Origin: Eisenbergiella tayi
Lineage (GTDB): Bacteria; Bacillota; Clostridia; Lachnospirales; Lachnospiraceae
Direction: 5' to 3'
DNA length: 43,058 nt
Assembly: GCF_001881565.1 (NCBI RefSeq)
Contig: NZ_MPDJ01000017.1
Location: 1-43,058, forward strand
Under the pieces are notes generated by a model. It ran no database searches. It saw only the letters and a list, made by a program, of their open reading frames with translations, and was not told where the DNA came from. The position numbers and the translations under genes are program-made. Of the stretch, positions 13,784 to 22,844 are shown piece after piece; position 1 is the stretch's first letter; the number at the start of each line of letters is the position of its first letter.

Positions 13784-15682
13784 ATGATACCGGAAAAATA
13801 TTTCACAGGGAAAAAATCTGTCTTCTTTTATGCAGGCGCCTTATACCGCAAGGTAATAAAAAACAGTTTTTTCAATAAAATATTTCTTGTTTATCTGGCA
13901 ATCACTTTTGTCTCCTGCATCATCCTTTTTTTCACGCTGACTCAGAGCCTTATTTCCGTAAAATATGACCAGGCCCTCGTTATGAGCGATCAGATTCTCG
14001 CCACCGTGGACACCTATCTGGAGAAAAAAATCGCCAATGTAAAATCCATCCAGCAAAAGCTTTACCGTGACGGCGGCAATTGGCGTATGATAACCGAAGA
14101 GCTGAAAAACCCGGCTGCCGAACGGCTTTCCGCCTATCAGCGGCAGGAATTAAACAATGCGGTCATCCAGACCTATTACTCCATCGATAAGGATTTGAAC
14201 GGAATCTTCCTCTTTGGCAGCCAGGAGGAAAACATGCTTCAGTTCGGAAGCAGCCAGTCCAATGCGGAATACAGCTTTTTCCTGGATTACTGCAGGAATC
14301 ATGCATCCGACGATTTTTCCTCGCTTCAGCTGGTTTCCTCCCGCAATCCCGCCCATACCTCCAATACCTTTTCCCTGTTTCTGACGGACGCGGTTCGCAA
14401 TCCCGATAACTTTGCCGACTGTATCGGTGTTTCCGGCATTTATTTCAATGCCATGAACATCCAGCAGTCCTATTACCAGTATAACCGTCACCTGAAGGGA
14501 ACCATCTATATCATTGACAGCAGCCGGAATCTTCTGTACGACTCCTCCTCTTCCTATCTGACGCAGGAGCATTTCCCCTGGGAGAAACTGATGGAAACCG
14601 CAGGCGGGAATTTCCTTTACCGGGGTATCAACTATAATGTCGTCCGTTCCTCCTCCGGCCCCTGGTATATTGTCAATGCGTTTCCCATGTCCATGGTAAG
14701 AGAGGATGTAAAGGTTCTGCAGAAAAATATATTGAGCATCCTGTTTCTGATCTTTATCCTTACCTTCCTTCTGAACTACATCAGCACCAAATTTTTTGCC
14801 AAACGGATCCGGCCGATAACGGACACAATGGAACAGGTAAAAACAGGCCATCTCACAAGTTTCCAGATACAGCCCAATTCCGATGACGAAATCGGATATA
14901 TTTATTCGGAGCTGATAAAAATGTGCTCGTCTCTGGACGATCATATTCAAAAGGAATATGTCTATCAGCTCAAACAAAAGGAAATGGAGCTGTATGCCCT
15001 ACAGGCACAGGTCGATCCTCATTTTCTTTACAACACGCTGGAATCTATCCGTATGAGCCTTTATATGAAGGGGGAAACCGAGGCCAGCAAGATGATCCGT
15101 ATCCTTTCCGATATGTTCCGCAACATCATGAAAAAGGATGTGGCCGTCTCCAACAGGGAGGAAATCAATTATGTCCGTTCCTATCTTGAGCTTTACCAGT
15201 TCCGGTACGGAAGCCGGATGAAATATGAGATTTCCATCCCGGATGAAGTATACCGCTATGCCACCATCAAGCATATTCTGCAGCCGGTCATCGAAAATGC
15301 CCTGATACACGGCATTCAGGATACGGGAACCGATGAGCATCCTTCCGCAATATCCATCAGCGCGGAAAAGAAGGGGGAGGATATTCTTTTCTTTGTCCGT
15401 GATGACGGCTGCGGCATTCCGGAGGATAAACTGGAGGAAATCAGACGTAAGCTGGCACAGGGTGATCTTTTCCAGGATTCCATCGGTATTTACAATGTGA
15501 ATAACCGCCTGCGTATCGTCTATGGGAGCAGTTACCGGCTGCAGATACAAAGCCGCCTGCGCAGGCCACCTTCCTCTGACGGAACCGGCGGGGAAGACGG
15601 CGGCACACTTGTCACTCTGCGTATCCGCGCAATGAAGAAAAAGGAGCTTGAAGAATATGTACAGACTATTAATCGTGGATGA
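13784..15682 (+). CDS. YesM/LytS-type sensor histidine kinase
   Basis: A 632-aa membrane kinase. TM1 lies at about residues 33-52. A large extracytoplasmic sensor region (about 55-312) and TM2 (about 316-336) follow. Then come HAMP (about 337-390), a His_kinase domain with H413 in DPHFLYNTLES, and HATPase_c (about 505-620; N box VIENALIHG, DDGCGIP, IGIYNVNNRLRI). The start at 13784 is chosen for AGGGGGG upstream; the frame opens at 13751 without a site. It overlaps its response regulator by 26 bp. Kinases of this family control CUT1 sugar ABC operons, and the LplABC/GH95/GH2 operon lies convergent just downstream, so it probably senses that glycan. A decayed copy of its HAMP region lies at 1-228. 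Confidence 0.92.
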   Translation: MIPEKYFTGKKSVFFYAGALYRKVIKNSFFNKIFLVYLAITFVSCIILFFTLTQSLISVKYDQALVMSDQILATVDTYLEKKIANVKSIQQKLYRDGGNWRMITEELKNPAAERLSAYQRQELNNAVIQTYYSIDKDLNGIFLFGSQEENMLQFGSSQSNAEYSFFLDYCRNHASDDFSSLQLVSSRNPAHTSNTFSLFLTDAVRNPDNFADCIGVSGIYFNAMNIQQSYYQYNRHLKGTIYIIDSSRNLLYDSSSSYLTQEHFPWEKLMETAGGNFLYRGINYNVVRSSSGPWYIVNAFPMSMVREDVKVLQKNILSILFLIFILTFLLNYISTKFFAKRIRPITDTMEQVKTGHLTSFQIQPNSDDEIGYIYSELIKMCSSLDDHIQKEYVYQLKQKEMELYALQAQVDPHFLYNTLESIRMSLYMKGETEASKMIRILSDMFRNIMKKDVAVSNREEINYVRSYLELYQFRYGSRMKYEISIPDEVYRYATIKHILQPVIENALIHGIQDTGTDEHPSAISISAEKKGEDILFFVRDDGCGIPEDKLEEIRRKLAQGDLFQDSIGIYNVNNRLRIVYGSSYRLQIQSRLRRPPSSDGTGGEDGGTLVTLRIRAMKKKELEEYVQTINRG

Positions 15683-16892
15683 CGAACCTATGATTGTGGA
15701 AGGACTGAAAGCCTATATTCTCACGGCGGATTATCCTTTCAGTGCCGTGGATACTGCCTCTAACGGCAGAGAGGCCCTTGAACAGATGGAAAAGCAGCCT
15801 CCCGATATGCTCATAACCGACATCCGTATGCCCCAGCTTGACGGCATCGGCCTGCTTTCCGCCGTGCGGGAACGGGAATGGGGCACGAAAGTCATTGTGC
15901 TCAGCGGCTATAATGATTTCGAATATGTCCGTTCCATGGCCGTATTGGGGATTGAAAATTATCTGCTCAAGCCCGTTAACGAGGAAGAGCTGTATGCTAC
16001 GGTTTCCGCCACATTGAAGAAACTGGATAACGAACAGGCCCTGCAGATGAAGGAACAGCTGAATGCGGATCTGATCCGTGAAAATATCATTAACCGCTGG
16101 CTTTATGGTTCTATCGGGGAAAATGAACTGATCGAGCGGGCAGAATTTCTCGATTTTACCTTGGAGGCCGCCAGCTATCAGCCCTGTATCATACGCCTGC
16201 TCGGTACGAATGAGGATAAGGATCCCGCCCTTCTCCGCCGGTTCCAGGAGCTGTGCAGACAGATTCTTTCCCGGAACAGCAGCTGCTACTATGCCCGCAA
16301 TTACGCGGGAGACATCATTGCCGTTTACTGCCCGGATGAAACGGATTCCCCGGAGGATTCCTTCTCCATTCTTCTGAACCAGTGTCTGGAAACGGTAAAA
16401 AATGAGCTTCCCGTCAGTCCTTATGTCCTGCTGGGAAGCTGTGTGGAAAATTATTGGGAGGTATCCGCCAGCTTCCGGGAAGCCATACGGGGCGGTATCC
16501 ACCTGGATTCTATTGCAGCCGGAGAAGCCGCAGCAGCAAAAAAGGAGGAGTACAACGCCTCCTCCCCCTTTTCCCTCCGTCTCGCACAGTATGTGCTGGA
16601 GCATTATGATCAGGATTTATCCCTGAAAACCCTGGCGGTGCATTTCAAGGGAAATGCCGCCTATATCGGACAGATTTTCAAACGGGATATGCATAAGTCC
16701 TTTTCCGATTATCTGAAGGACGTACGGATGGAAAAAGCGAAGGAGCTTCTGGAAAACAGCAGCCTCAGCGCAAAGGACATTGCGGTGAAGGTCGGTTTTC
16801 AGAATGTCACCTATTTTTCCACCGTCTTTAAAAAAGAGACCGGCTTAAGCCCTGCAGAATACAAACGGGCCTTCCTTCCTCCGGCTGACTGA
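15657..16892 (+). CDS. YesN-type response regulator (receiver + AraC HTH)
   Basis: A 411-aa regulator. The receiver domain (about 1-120) has DDE at 8-10, phospho-acceptor D55 (ITDIRMPQLDG) and K105. A variable middle region (about 140-300) is followed by an AraC-type double HTH (about 310-408; YIGQIFKRDM and VGFQNVTYFSTVFKKETGLSPAEYK). ATG at 15657 is preferred over the in-frame TTG at 15648; AAGGAG lies 10 bases upstream of the ATG. The gene overlaps the kinase end by 26 bp, giving tight coupling. It most likely activates the convergent glycan operon promoter near 25839-25867. Confidence 0.92.
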   Translation: MYRLLIVDDEPMIVEGLKAYILTADYPFSAVDTASNGREALEQMEKQPPDMLITDIRMPQLDGIGLLSAVREREWGTKVIVLSGYNDFEYVRSMAVLGIENYLLKPVNEEELYATVSATLKKLDNEQALQMKEQLNADLIRENIINRWLYGSIGENELIERAEFLDFTLEAASYQPCIIRLLGTNEDKDPALLRRFQELCRQILSRNSSCYYARNYAGDIIAVYCPDETDSPEDSFSILLNQCLETVKNELPVSPYVLLGSCVENYWEVSASFREAIRGGIHLDSIAAGEAAAAKKEEYNASSPFSLRLAQYVLEHYDQDLSLKTLAVHFKGNAAYIGQIFKRDMHKSFSDYLKDVRMEKAKELLENSSLSAKDIAVKVGFQNVTYFSTVFKKETGLSPAEYKRAFLPPAD

Positions 16893-16897
16893 CACGC

Positions 16898-16979
16898 TAC
16901 AGTTCACGGCCCCGGTATCGCCGGTCTTATGCCGCCCGGCAGGAGCATAAGACCGGCGATACCGGGGCCGTGAACTGTA
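16898..16979. repeat. Perfect 35-bp inverted repeat between convergent genes
   Basis: Arms 16898-16932 and 16945-16979 are perfectly complementary over 35 bp with a 12-nt loop. The repeat begins 6 bp after the yesN stop and ends 25 bp before the mannosidase stop. It would stop transcription from both sides, yet no T tract follows either arm, so it is not a standard intrinsic terminator. Confidence 0.9.
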
Positions 16980-17003
16980 ACACGAATACACTTCGTCGGC
17001 TAG

Positions 17004-19478
17004 TCAGCGGATATCATATACGCTGCGTATGGTAAGCCCTTCCGGTTTTCCTTCCCGGATTTTAACCCGTCTGGTTCCGGCATCCATATCAAAGTAATTA
17101 TCCTCCAGCAGCATGTCATCCTCCGCATTATGGATTTCCACGCTTCTGGCATAAGCATCCGCCGTCACCACAAGCTCCTCTCCTTCCGCCCTGACCTGAA
17201 GGCAGGGATCCCGGAATGCAAAGTATTTGGGCGCACAGAACAAAACGCTTCCGGAGGAAAGGATTTCCCCATCCGCCTCCAGCCGGAAGCTTACATAGTT
17301 TTCAAACAATCCGGCTTCCGGAAGTTCCACTTTGTCAAGCCAAAGGGAGGACAGCGGCCCTGCTTCGATCCGGACGGATTCCTCCCTGATAATTGCCGCT
17401 GAAGGATCCCGCAGTGACCAGATGACCATTCCCCGCTGTGTCTGCATGGTTTCATTCGCCACATTCAGACGGATGGATCTGCGTACCTCACAGGGCTGGG
17501 CGTTCACATTCGGATCCTGGGTGAGCATGCCTTCCTCTTCACAGGACAGCAGCACAGGGGCAAAAAAGCGTTTGGCATAATAATGCAGAGCCTTCCACCG
17601 TCCGTAATAATCAATGGAAGACCAGCTTGCCGCGGGCCAGCAGTCATTCAGCTGCCAGATGACAGTCCCCATGCACCTGCCCCGGTTTCTCCGGAAATGC
17701 TCCACCCCGCAGCGCATGGCTTCCGCCTGAAGCAGCTGGGAGGCATAAAGAATGGTATCGAACCGCGAGGGATAGAGGAAGGTCTGCTCCATGTAGCTCA
17801 TGATTTTTCCGTTGGCAGAGGAATTCCTCTGATGTTTTTCCATCACATAGGAAAAGATATTCCGTTCCTCCGGGCGGGTAAATGTCTCCACCGTCTGCAG
17901 GGACGGAAAGGACTGGAAACCAAACTCGGAAAGGTAGCGGAAAAAGAACTTCCGGTACTCCGTAAAGGGCTTTCCCCCGTGCCATACATCCCAATAATGC
18001 ACATCTCCCCTGTTTTCATCGTTGGGCGCATCAAAGCCTCCTCCTGAGGAAGGGCTTGCCGGCCAGTAAAAGGTGTTGGGATCCAGCTCCTTAAGCACCT
18101 GGGGGATGATGTATTCAAACATCTTGAAATAGTCGCTTTTCTGGCTTGGCTTTAAACACCAGCCTTTTTCATCCATTTCCAGGAAATATTCCATCTCGTT
18201 GTTGCCGCACCATAAGCCCAGGCTGGCATGGTGGCGTATCCGTCTGATATTGTCGGCGAATTCCGCCCTGATATTCCTGTCGAATTCCTCGGTCAGATCA
18301 TATACACAGCAGGCAAACATAAAGTCCTGCCACACCACCAGGCCCAGCTCGTCACAGATATCGTAGAAAAAATCATCGGGATAATATCCGCCTCCCCAGA
18401 CCCTGATCACGTTAAAATGGGCATCCCTGCAGGCTTCAAGCAGGCGCCTGGTTCTTTCGCCGTTCACCCGGGGAAGGAGATTGTCCTCGGGAATATAATC
18501 CGCCCCCATGGCAAAAATACGTACGCCGTTCACCTCATGGGCAAATTCTTCACCGAACTCATCCTTTCTCCGGCTGACCCCCATGGTACGCAGCCCGATC
18601 CTTCTTTCCCATACATCGAGCAGCTCGCCATCCTTCCACAGCTGTACACAGACGGTATAAAGAGGCTGTTCCCCATAGCCGTTGGGCCACCACAGGCAGG
18701 GCTCCTTTATTTCTATTTCCCCTTTCTCTGAAATATCCTCTTCCAACCTGGTATCCTGCTGCTTTCCTTTCGGATCGGTGACGGTAATATGACAGGAAAA
18801 GCCGTCCCCTGCACCTGCACGCTTCTCTCCTCCTTCGCAGCATTTTAAAATCTCCGGCTGAAAGCCCAGAAGGACCCTGCCGTCTTCATGCGTCTGTGTG
18901 ACAGAAACGCTTTCCAGCCGTCCTTTATGTACTCCCAGCAGACTCACCTTTCTCCAGATTCCCGCATCGGGTATCCTGGGTCCCCAATCCCAGCCGAACA
19001 TGCTGTGCCCCTTCCGCAGCCTCGGCAGGCCCTTCATGGCATCCACACATCCGATAATCGGCTCTTCTTCATAGGAGCGGGCAATGAATTCCGTCGGGGA
19101 ATAAAGAACCGCCCTGAGCGTATTTTCTTCTTTAAGAAGGGACTTTACAGAAAACTCCCATATCCTGTGCATGTTGTTGGTTTTTCCCAAATACACCTCA
19201 TTCAGCCAGATATCCGCCAGGGTATCGATTCCGTCAAACCGCAGAAGGACCTCGTCCTCTTCCCGGATTTCCGCCTCCGCGGTAAAATCCACCCTGTACT
19301 CATAATCATGGGAGATAACCTCCAGAGCCTGATACTCATTATCCCGGTAATAGGGATCTTCCATCTTCCCGTTGGCCATCAAGTCCGTATAAACGCTGCC
19401 GGGAACGACGGCAGGAAGGAATTCCCCCGTCCCGTTCTGCCGCATCATCCAGCCGTGATCCAATTCCTTTTTTCTCAT
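17004..19478 (-). CDS. Beta-mannosidase, GH2
   Basis: An 824-aa retaining beta-mannosidase with the usual GH2 layout: N-terminal sugar-binding sandwich (about 1-185), immunoglobulin-like domain, TIM barrel and C-terminal sandwich domains. GHSMFGWDWGPRIPDAGIW (about 157) and RVWGGGYYPDDFFYD are typical of GH2 mannosidases. The acid/base is E428 in WCGNNEMEYF and the nucleophile is E518 in LSEFGFQSFPS. There is no signal peptide, so it acts inside the cell. It would remove beta-1,4-mannose, as found in the N-glycan core Man-beta-GlcNAc or in mannan oligosaccharides. It is the last gene of the Lpl/GH95 operon, and a hairpin lies between it and GH95. Confidence 0.92.
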   Translation of the reverse strand: MRKKELDHGWMMRQNGTGEFLPAVVPGSVYTDLMANGKMEDPYYRDNEYQALEVISHDYEYRVDFTAEAEIREEDEVLLRFDGIDTLADIWLNEVYLGKTNNMHRIWEFSVKSLLKEENTLRAVLYSPTEFIARSYEEEPIIGCVDAMKGLPRLRKGHSMFGWDWGPRIPDAGIWRKVSLLGVHKGRLESVSVTQTHEDGRVLLGFQPEILKCCEGGEKRAGAGDGFSCHITVTDPKGKQQDTRLEEDISEKGEIEIKEPCLWWPNGYGEQPLYTVCVQLWKDGELLDVWERRIGLRTMGVSRRKDEFGEEFAHEVNGVRIFAMGADYIPEDNLLPRVNGERTRRLLEACRDAHFNVIRVWGGGYYPDDFFYDICDELGLVVWQDFMFACCVYDLTEEFDRNIRAEFADNIRRIRHHASLGLWCGNNEMEYFLEMDEKGWCLKPSQKSDYFKMFEYIIPQVLKELDPNTFYWPASPSSGGGFDAPNDENRGDVHYWDVWHGGKPFTEYRKFFFRYLSEFGFQSFPSLQTVETFTRPEERNIFSYVMEKHQRNSSANGKIMSYMEQTFLYPSRFDTILYASQLLQAEAMRCGVEHFRRNRGRCMGTVIWQLNDCWPAASWSSIDYYGRWKALHYYAKRFFAPVLLSCEEEGMLTQDPNVNAQPCEVRRSIRLNVANETMQTQRGMVIWSLRDPSAAIIREESVRIEAGPLSSLWLDKVELPEAGLFENYVSFRLEADGEILSSGSVLFCAPKYFAFRDPCLQVRAEGEELVVTADAYARSVEIHNAEDDMLLEDNYFDMDAGTRRVKIREGKPEGLTIRSVYDIR

Positions 19479-19504
19479 GCAAACAATCCTCTCTCCCTTG
19501 TAAC

Positions 19505-19540
19505 ATCCGGCCCTAAAAACCGCCGTGCGGCGGGCCGGAT
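19505..19540 (-). repeat. Intercistronic hairpin between GH95 and GH2 genes
   Basis: Nested stems ATCCGGCCC / GGGCCGGAT (19505-19513, 19532-19540) and CCGC / GCGG, with no T tract at the stem base. It could stabilise the upstream mRNA or partly stop transcription, lowering expression of the mannosidase. Confidence 0.65.
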
Positions 19541-19561
19541 ATCTGTTTTCTCTGCGTTTTC

Positions 19562-21910
19562 CTACTGTCTGCGCAGACCTGCCTGAACAATTTCGAATTT
19601 CCCGCTTTTCCAGCTATATTCTTTCCGCTCTCCTGTTTTCAGATCGATCTCCTGTTTCTGATCCCCATAACAAAGAAGCCTTTTCTCATCTTTCCCGCAG
19701 ACAAGCACCACCTTTTCCGGAATGCCGTCCTTCCAGTAAATATCCGCTTTCTGTCCGCCTCTGAGACAGATCCCTTTTACATATCCGTTTCTCCACTCAT
19801 CCGGCAGCGCAGGAAGGATGCGGATGACATCCCCGTGGCTTTGTACCAGCATTTCCGCCATAGAGGCGGTCAGTCCCGTATTTCCGTCCAGTTCCCAGGT
19901 GCCGGCCCACATGGAGGTCTCATCGCTCATTACCGAGGAGAGGTTGGGCTTAACCAGACGGCGCAGCGTATCCTGATAGATCGCCAGGGCCTTTTCCCCG
20001 TCACACAGACGGGCGTAATACCCCATAAGCATATTCATGCCCCAGGAAGTGATCTCAAAGTCCTCAAGCCTTCTTCGTATGCTCTCATACGCCGCCTGCG
20101 CCAGCTGCGGCTGTTCCTCCGGCCGTATCTGGGAAAAGGGGTACAGTCCCAGCAGATGAGAGGTATGGCGGTGATTGGGGATTGGTTCGTCAAAGTCATG
20201 GAACCATTCCTGCAGCTGTCCCCGGGAACCGATCCGGTAAGGCGGCAGGTTCTCCCTGATTTCCACGCATTTTTCCAGGAAGGAATCCCTTTCCAGGGAA
20301 AGCTCCTGATAACCCTTCGCAATGATGTCCAGTATTTCCCGGACGAGGATACAGTCACAGGTCGTGGAAAGAGACAGGAAATATTCCTTTCCATCTACGG
20401 AAAACATATTTTCAGGAGAATAAGAAGGCCCTGTCATATAAAAGCCGCTTTTCTCATCCGGGAACACATAGTCCGCCGCAAATTCCGCCGCCCCTTTCAG
20501 GACAGGCCACCATTCCCGCAGGAAATCCTTATCTCCGGTAAACTCATAATAATCCCAGATCAGGGTGGCGCACCATACTCCTCCCAGGGACCATACGCCC
20601 CAGTTATAGGACCAGCCCAGAGAGGTAAAGCCCCAGGGATTGGTCACCACATGGGCCGTCCAGCCTTTTGCTCCATAAACTCCGGCCGCTGTTTTCTCCC
20701 CGGACGGCACCAGGATATCCCTCATGTAGGCAAATGCGGGCTGATAGCATTCCGGCAGGGCACACAGCGCTGCCAGCCAGTACTGCATCTGGAGATTCAT
20801 ATCCACATGCATATCCTGCGTACAATCGATATTGTTATAGATATTATCATTCCAGATTCCTCCCATGTGCGTGGGAAGGGGCGAATCCTCCCTGGAGGAG
20901 GCGATAAGCAGGTAGCGCCCGTACTGGAACAGGAGGCCCGCCAGTCCCGGATCCTCCTTTCCCTCTGTCTGTTTCCTGAGCCGTTCATCGGTGGGCAGTT
21001 CCCTCATATCCTCAGCTCCCAGGGAAATATCCATCCGGTTATACAGAGCGCTTACATCCTGTATGTGCTCCTGTCTGAGCTGTTCATAGCCCTTCTGCCA
21101 TGCTTCCTCCAGACGCCGTCCGGCCGTTTCCTCCGGATCAGGCTGAAACATATCCGTTTCCAGATCCACTAGAAGAGTTGCCCTGGTGGCATTCTCCACC
21201 CAGATCCCGCTTTCTTCCAGATGATGGTATCCATCGGTCACTACCCGGATCCTCCCGGCCAGATTGACACCGGTAAGACCGTCACTGTGCAGTGTTTCCC
21301 TGGCCTGTCCCCGGATGAGATAATCCTGCTGCCGTTCTTCTGTTATTCCGACCCGGCTGGCAATTCCCTCAAACCGGATACGCAGGGCAAAAGGCTTTCC
21401 GGGCCGGGTATCCATATGGATTACGGCTGCCTGCGCGGGATTGGAAAGAAAAACCTCTCTCCTGTAAGTGCTTCCCCCCGCCTTAAAGGATACTTCCGAC
21501 CGTGCCTCCTCTAAGTACAGCCGGCGGACAAAATCCGTAACCGTATCCGCTCCGGCCGCTTCCTCCCATTCCTTTTCCGGTCTTCCTTCCGGGAAACAAT
21601 CGATATAAAAATTCCCCACAGGCAGATTCGTACCGTAATTATTCTTATTTCCCACAAAACCATGACCGAGTTCATCGGCTCTTTCATAATCTTCCTCAAG
21701 AAGAGCCTCCCGGATCTGAGCCAGCAGTTCCCTGCTGTCCGCCCGGTTATTCTCCTCACTGGCTTCTCCCGACCAGTAGGTGGATTCATCCAGCTGCAGA
21801 GTCTCCCTCCACGCGCCGCCGAAATCCATGGCCCCCAGCCTTCCGTTTCCCAAGGGAAGCGCTTCCTTCCAGTTCCCCGCAGGCTGTTTATACATAAGTA
21901 TTTCTTTCAT
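19562..21910 (-). CDS. GH95 alpha-L-fucosidase-family enzyme
   Basis: A 782-aa GH95 glycosidase, an inverting family of mostly alpha-1,2-L-fucosidases (some alpha-L-galactosidases). The N-terminal beta domain opens with the family start WKEALPLGNGRLGAM. The (alpha/alpha)6 barrel holds HVDMNLQMQYW (about 368-378), GPSYSPENM with likely acid E500, PNHRHTSHLLGLYPFS and LDGNTGLTASMAEMLVQSH with D675. The position usually Asn in the family's NxN base motif is Asp here (D370; N372 kept), which may change activity or specificity. There is no signal peptide, so it is cytoplasmic. It follows the inner permease gene by 4 bp, so imported fucosylated glycans are the probable substrate. Confidence 0.88.
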   Translation of the reverse strand: MKEILMYKQPAGNWKEALPLGNGRLGAMDFGGAWRETLQLDESTYWSGEASEENNRADSRELLAQIREALLEEDYERADELGHGFVGNKNNYGTNLPVGNFYIDCFPEGRPEKEWEEAAGADTVTDFVRRLYLEEARSEVSFKAGGSTYRREVFLSNPAQAAVIHMDTRPGKPFALRIRFEGIASRVGITEERQQDYLIRGQARETLHSDGLTGVNLAGRIRVVTDGYHHLEESGIWVENATRATLLVDLETDMFQPDPEETAGRRLEEAWQKGYEQLRQEHIQDVSALYNRMDISLGAEDMRELPTDERLRKQTEGKEDPGLAGLLFQYGRYLLIASSREDSPLPTHMGGIWNDNIYNNIDCTQDMHVDMNLQMQYWLAALCALPECYQPAFAYMRDILVPSGEKTAAGVYGAKGWTAHVVTNPWGFTSLGWSYNWGVWSLGGVWCATLIWDYYEFTGDKDFLREWWPVLKGAAEFAADYVFPDEKSGFYMTGPSYSPENMFSVDGKEYFLSLSTTCDCILVREILDIIAKGYQELSLERDSFLEKCVEIRENLPPYRIGSRGQLQEWFHDFDEPIPNHRHTSHLLGLYPFSQIRPEEQPQLAQAAYESIRRRLEDFEITSWGMNMLMGYYARLCDGEKALAIYQDTLRRLVKPNLSSVMSDETSMWAGTWELDGNTGLTASMAEMLVQSHGDVIRILPALPDEWRNGYVKGICLRGGQKADIYWKDGIPEKVVLVCGKDEKRLLCYGDQKQEIDLKTGERKEYSWKSGKFEIVQAGLRRQ

Positions 21911-21914
21911 ATTC

Positions 21915-22787
21915 TTACCCCTTCACGGCTCCAACCATAATTCCGGATGCAAAATAGCGCTGCATAAACGGATAAACCACAAGTATCGGAATGACTGTCA
22001 GCATGGCAATCGCGGAACGGACCGATAAAATGGACGGACGGTTCATAACCATTGCCGTTCCGGCTGTTTTCGGGTCGTTCATGACCACGTTCATATTCTG
22101 GATAACCTGGTAAAGCATGAGCTGCAGGGTCTTCAGATTATTATCCTGTACCAGCATCAGGTTATCGTACCAGGAATTCCACTGTGTCACGGCGCTGAAC
22201 ATGGCCACCGCCCCCAGAATGGGTGTGGAAACCGGAAGTATGATTTTAAAGAAGGTGACAAAGAAGCCCGCGCCGTCAATTCTCGCGGATTCCTCCAGCT
22301 CGGCCGGAATGCTCTCAAAATAGGTTTTAATCAGTATGACATAATAAGCGGACAGAGCGGTGGGAATGATATACACCCAGAAATTATTTTTAAGCCCGTA
22401 GGTAACCATGGTAATTACCCAGGGAATCATGCCCGCATTCAGATACATGGTAATCACCACATATTTATAGATCCCCTTCCTGTGAGGCAGTTCCTTCTGC
22501 GTAACCAGATACGCGAACATGCTGCAGCAGATCACCGTGATCACCGTACCGAAAAAGGCACGGGCCAGGGAAACAAATATGGGCAGCAGAATCCGGTTGT
22601 TCCCGAATATTTCCTGGTAGCTTTTCAGGGAAAAATTGGTGGGAAAGATAAGGAACCATCCTTCCGCCTGCTTGGGATCGCTGAAAGAGCTGGTAAGCAG
22701 GCAGTAAAAAGGATAAATACATACAAGCAGTACGATGAACATAAAAAGGATATTTATATAATCAAAAAACGTGTTTCTTTTTTTCAT
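21915..22787 (-). CDS. CUT1-family sugar ABC permease, LplC-like
   Basis: A 290-aa membrane permease with six predicted helices (first at about 10-32) and the BPD_transp_1 EAA loop ELEESARIDGAGFFVTFFKIILP (about 186-208) that contacts the ATPase. It forms a heterodimer with the LplB-like permease upstream. The short N-terminal segment FFDYINILFMFIVLLVCIYPFY is typical of LplC/YtcP-type subunits. It starts 57 bp after that gene, and GH95 follows 4 bp downstream. No ATPase gene is present; CUT1 systems of Firmicutes commonly use a shared MsmX-type ATPase. Confidence 0.92.
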   Translation of the reverse strand: MKKRNTFFDYINILFMFIVLLVCIYPFYCLLTSSFSDPKQAEGWFLIFPTNFSLKSYQEIFGNNRILLPIFVSLARAFFGTVITVICCSMFAYLVTQKELPHRKGIYKYVVITMYLNAGMIPWVITMVTYGLKNNFWVYIIPTALSAYYVILIKTYFESIPAELEESARIDGAGFFVTFFKIILPVSTPILGAVAMFSAVTQWNSWYDNLMLVQDNNLKTLQLMLYQVIQNMNVVMNDPKTAGTAMVMNRPSILSVRSAIAMLTVIPILVVYPFMQRYFASGIMVGAVKG

Positions 22788-22844
22788 GGATTTTCTCTCC
22801 TTAAGCCCGGAAGAATACGGTATGCCTGAATCGCAGCCTGCATT

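Noticed and set aside
19835..21172. A 445-codon plus-strand frame opposite the GH95 gene
   Set aside because: It is a shadow frame of a clear GH95 enzyme.
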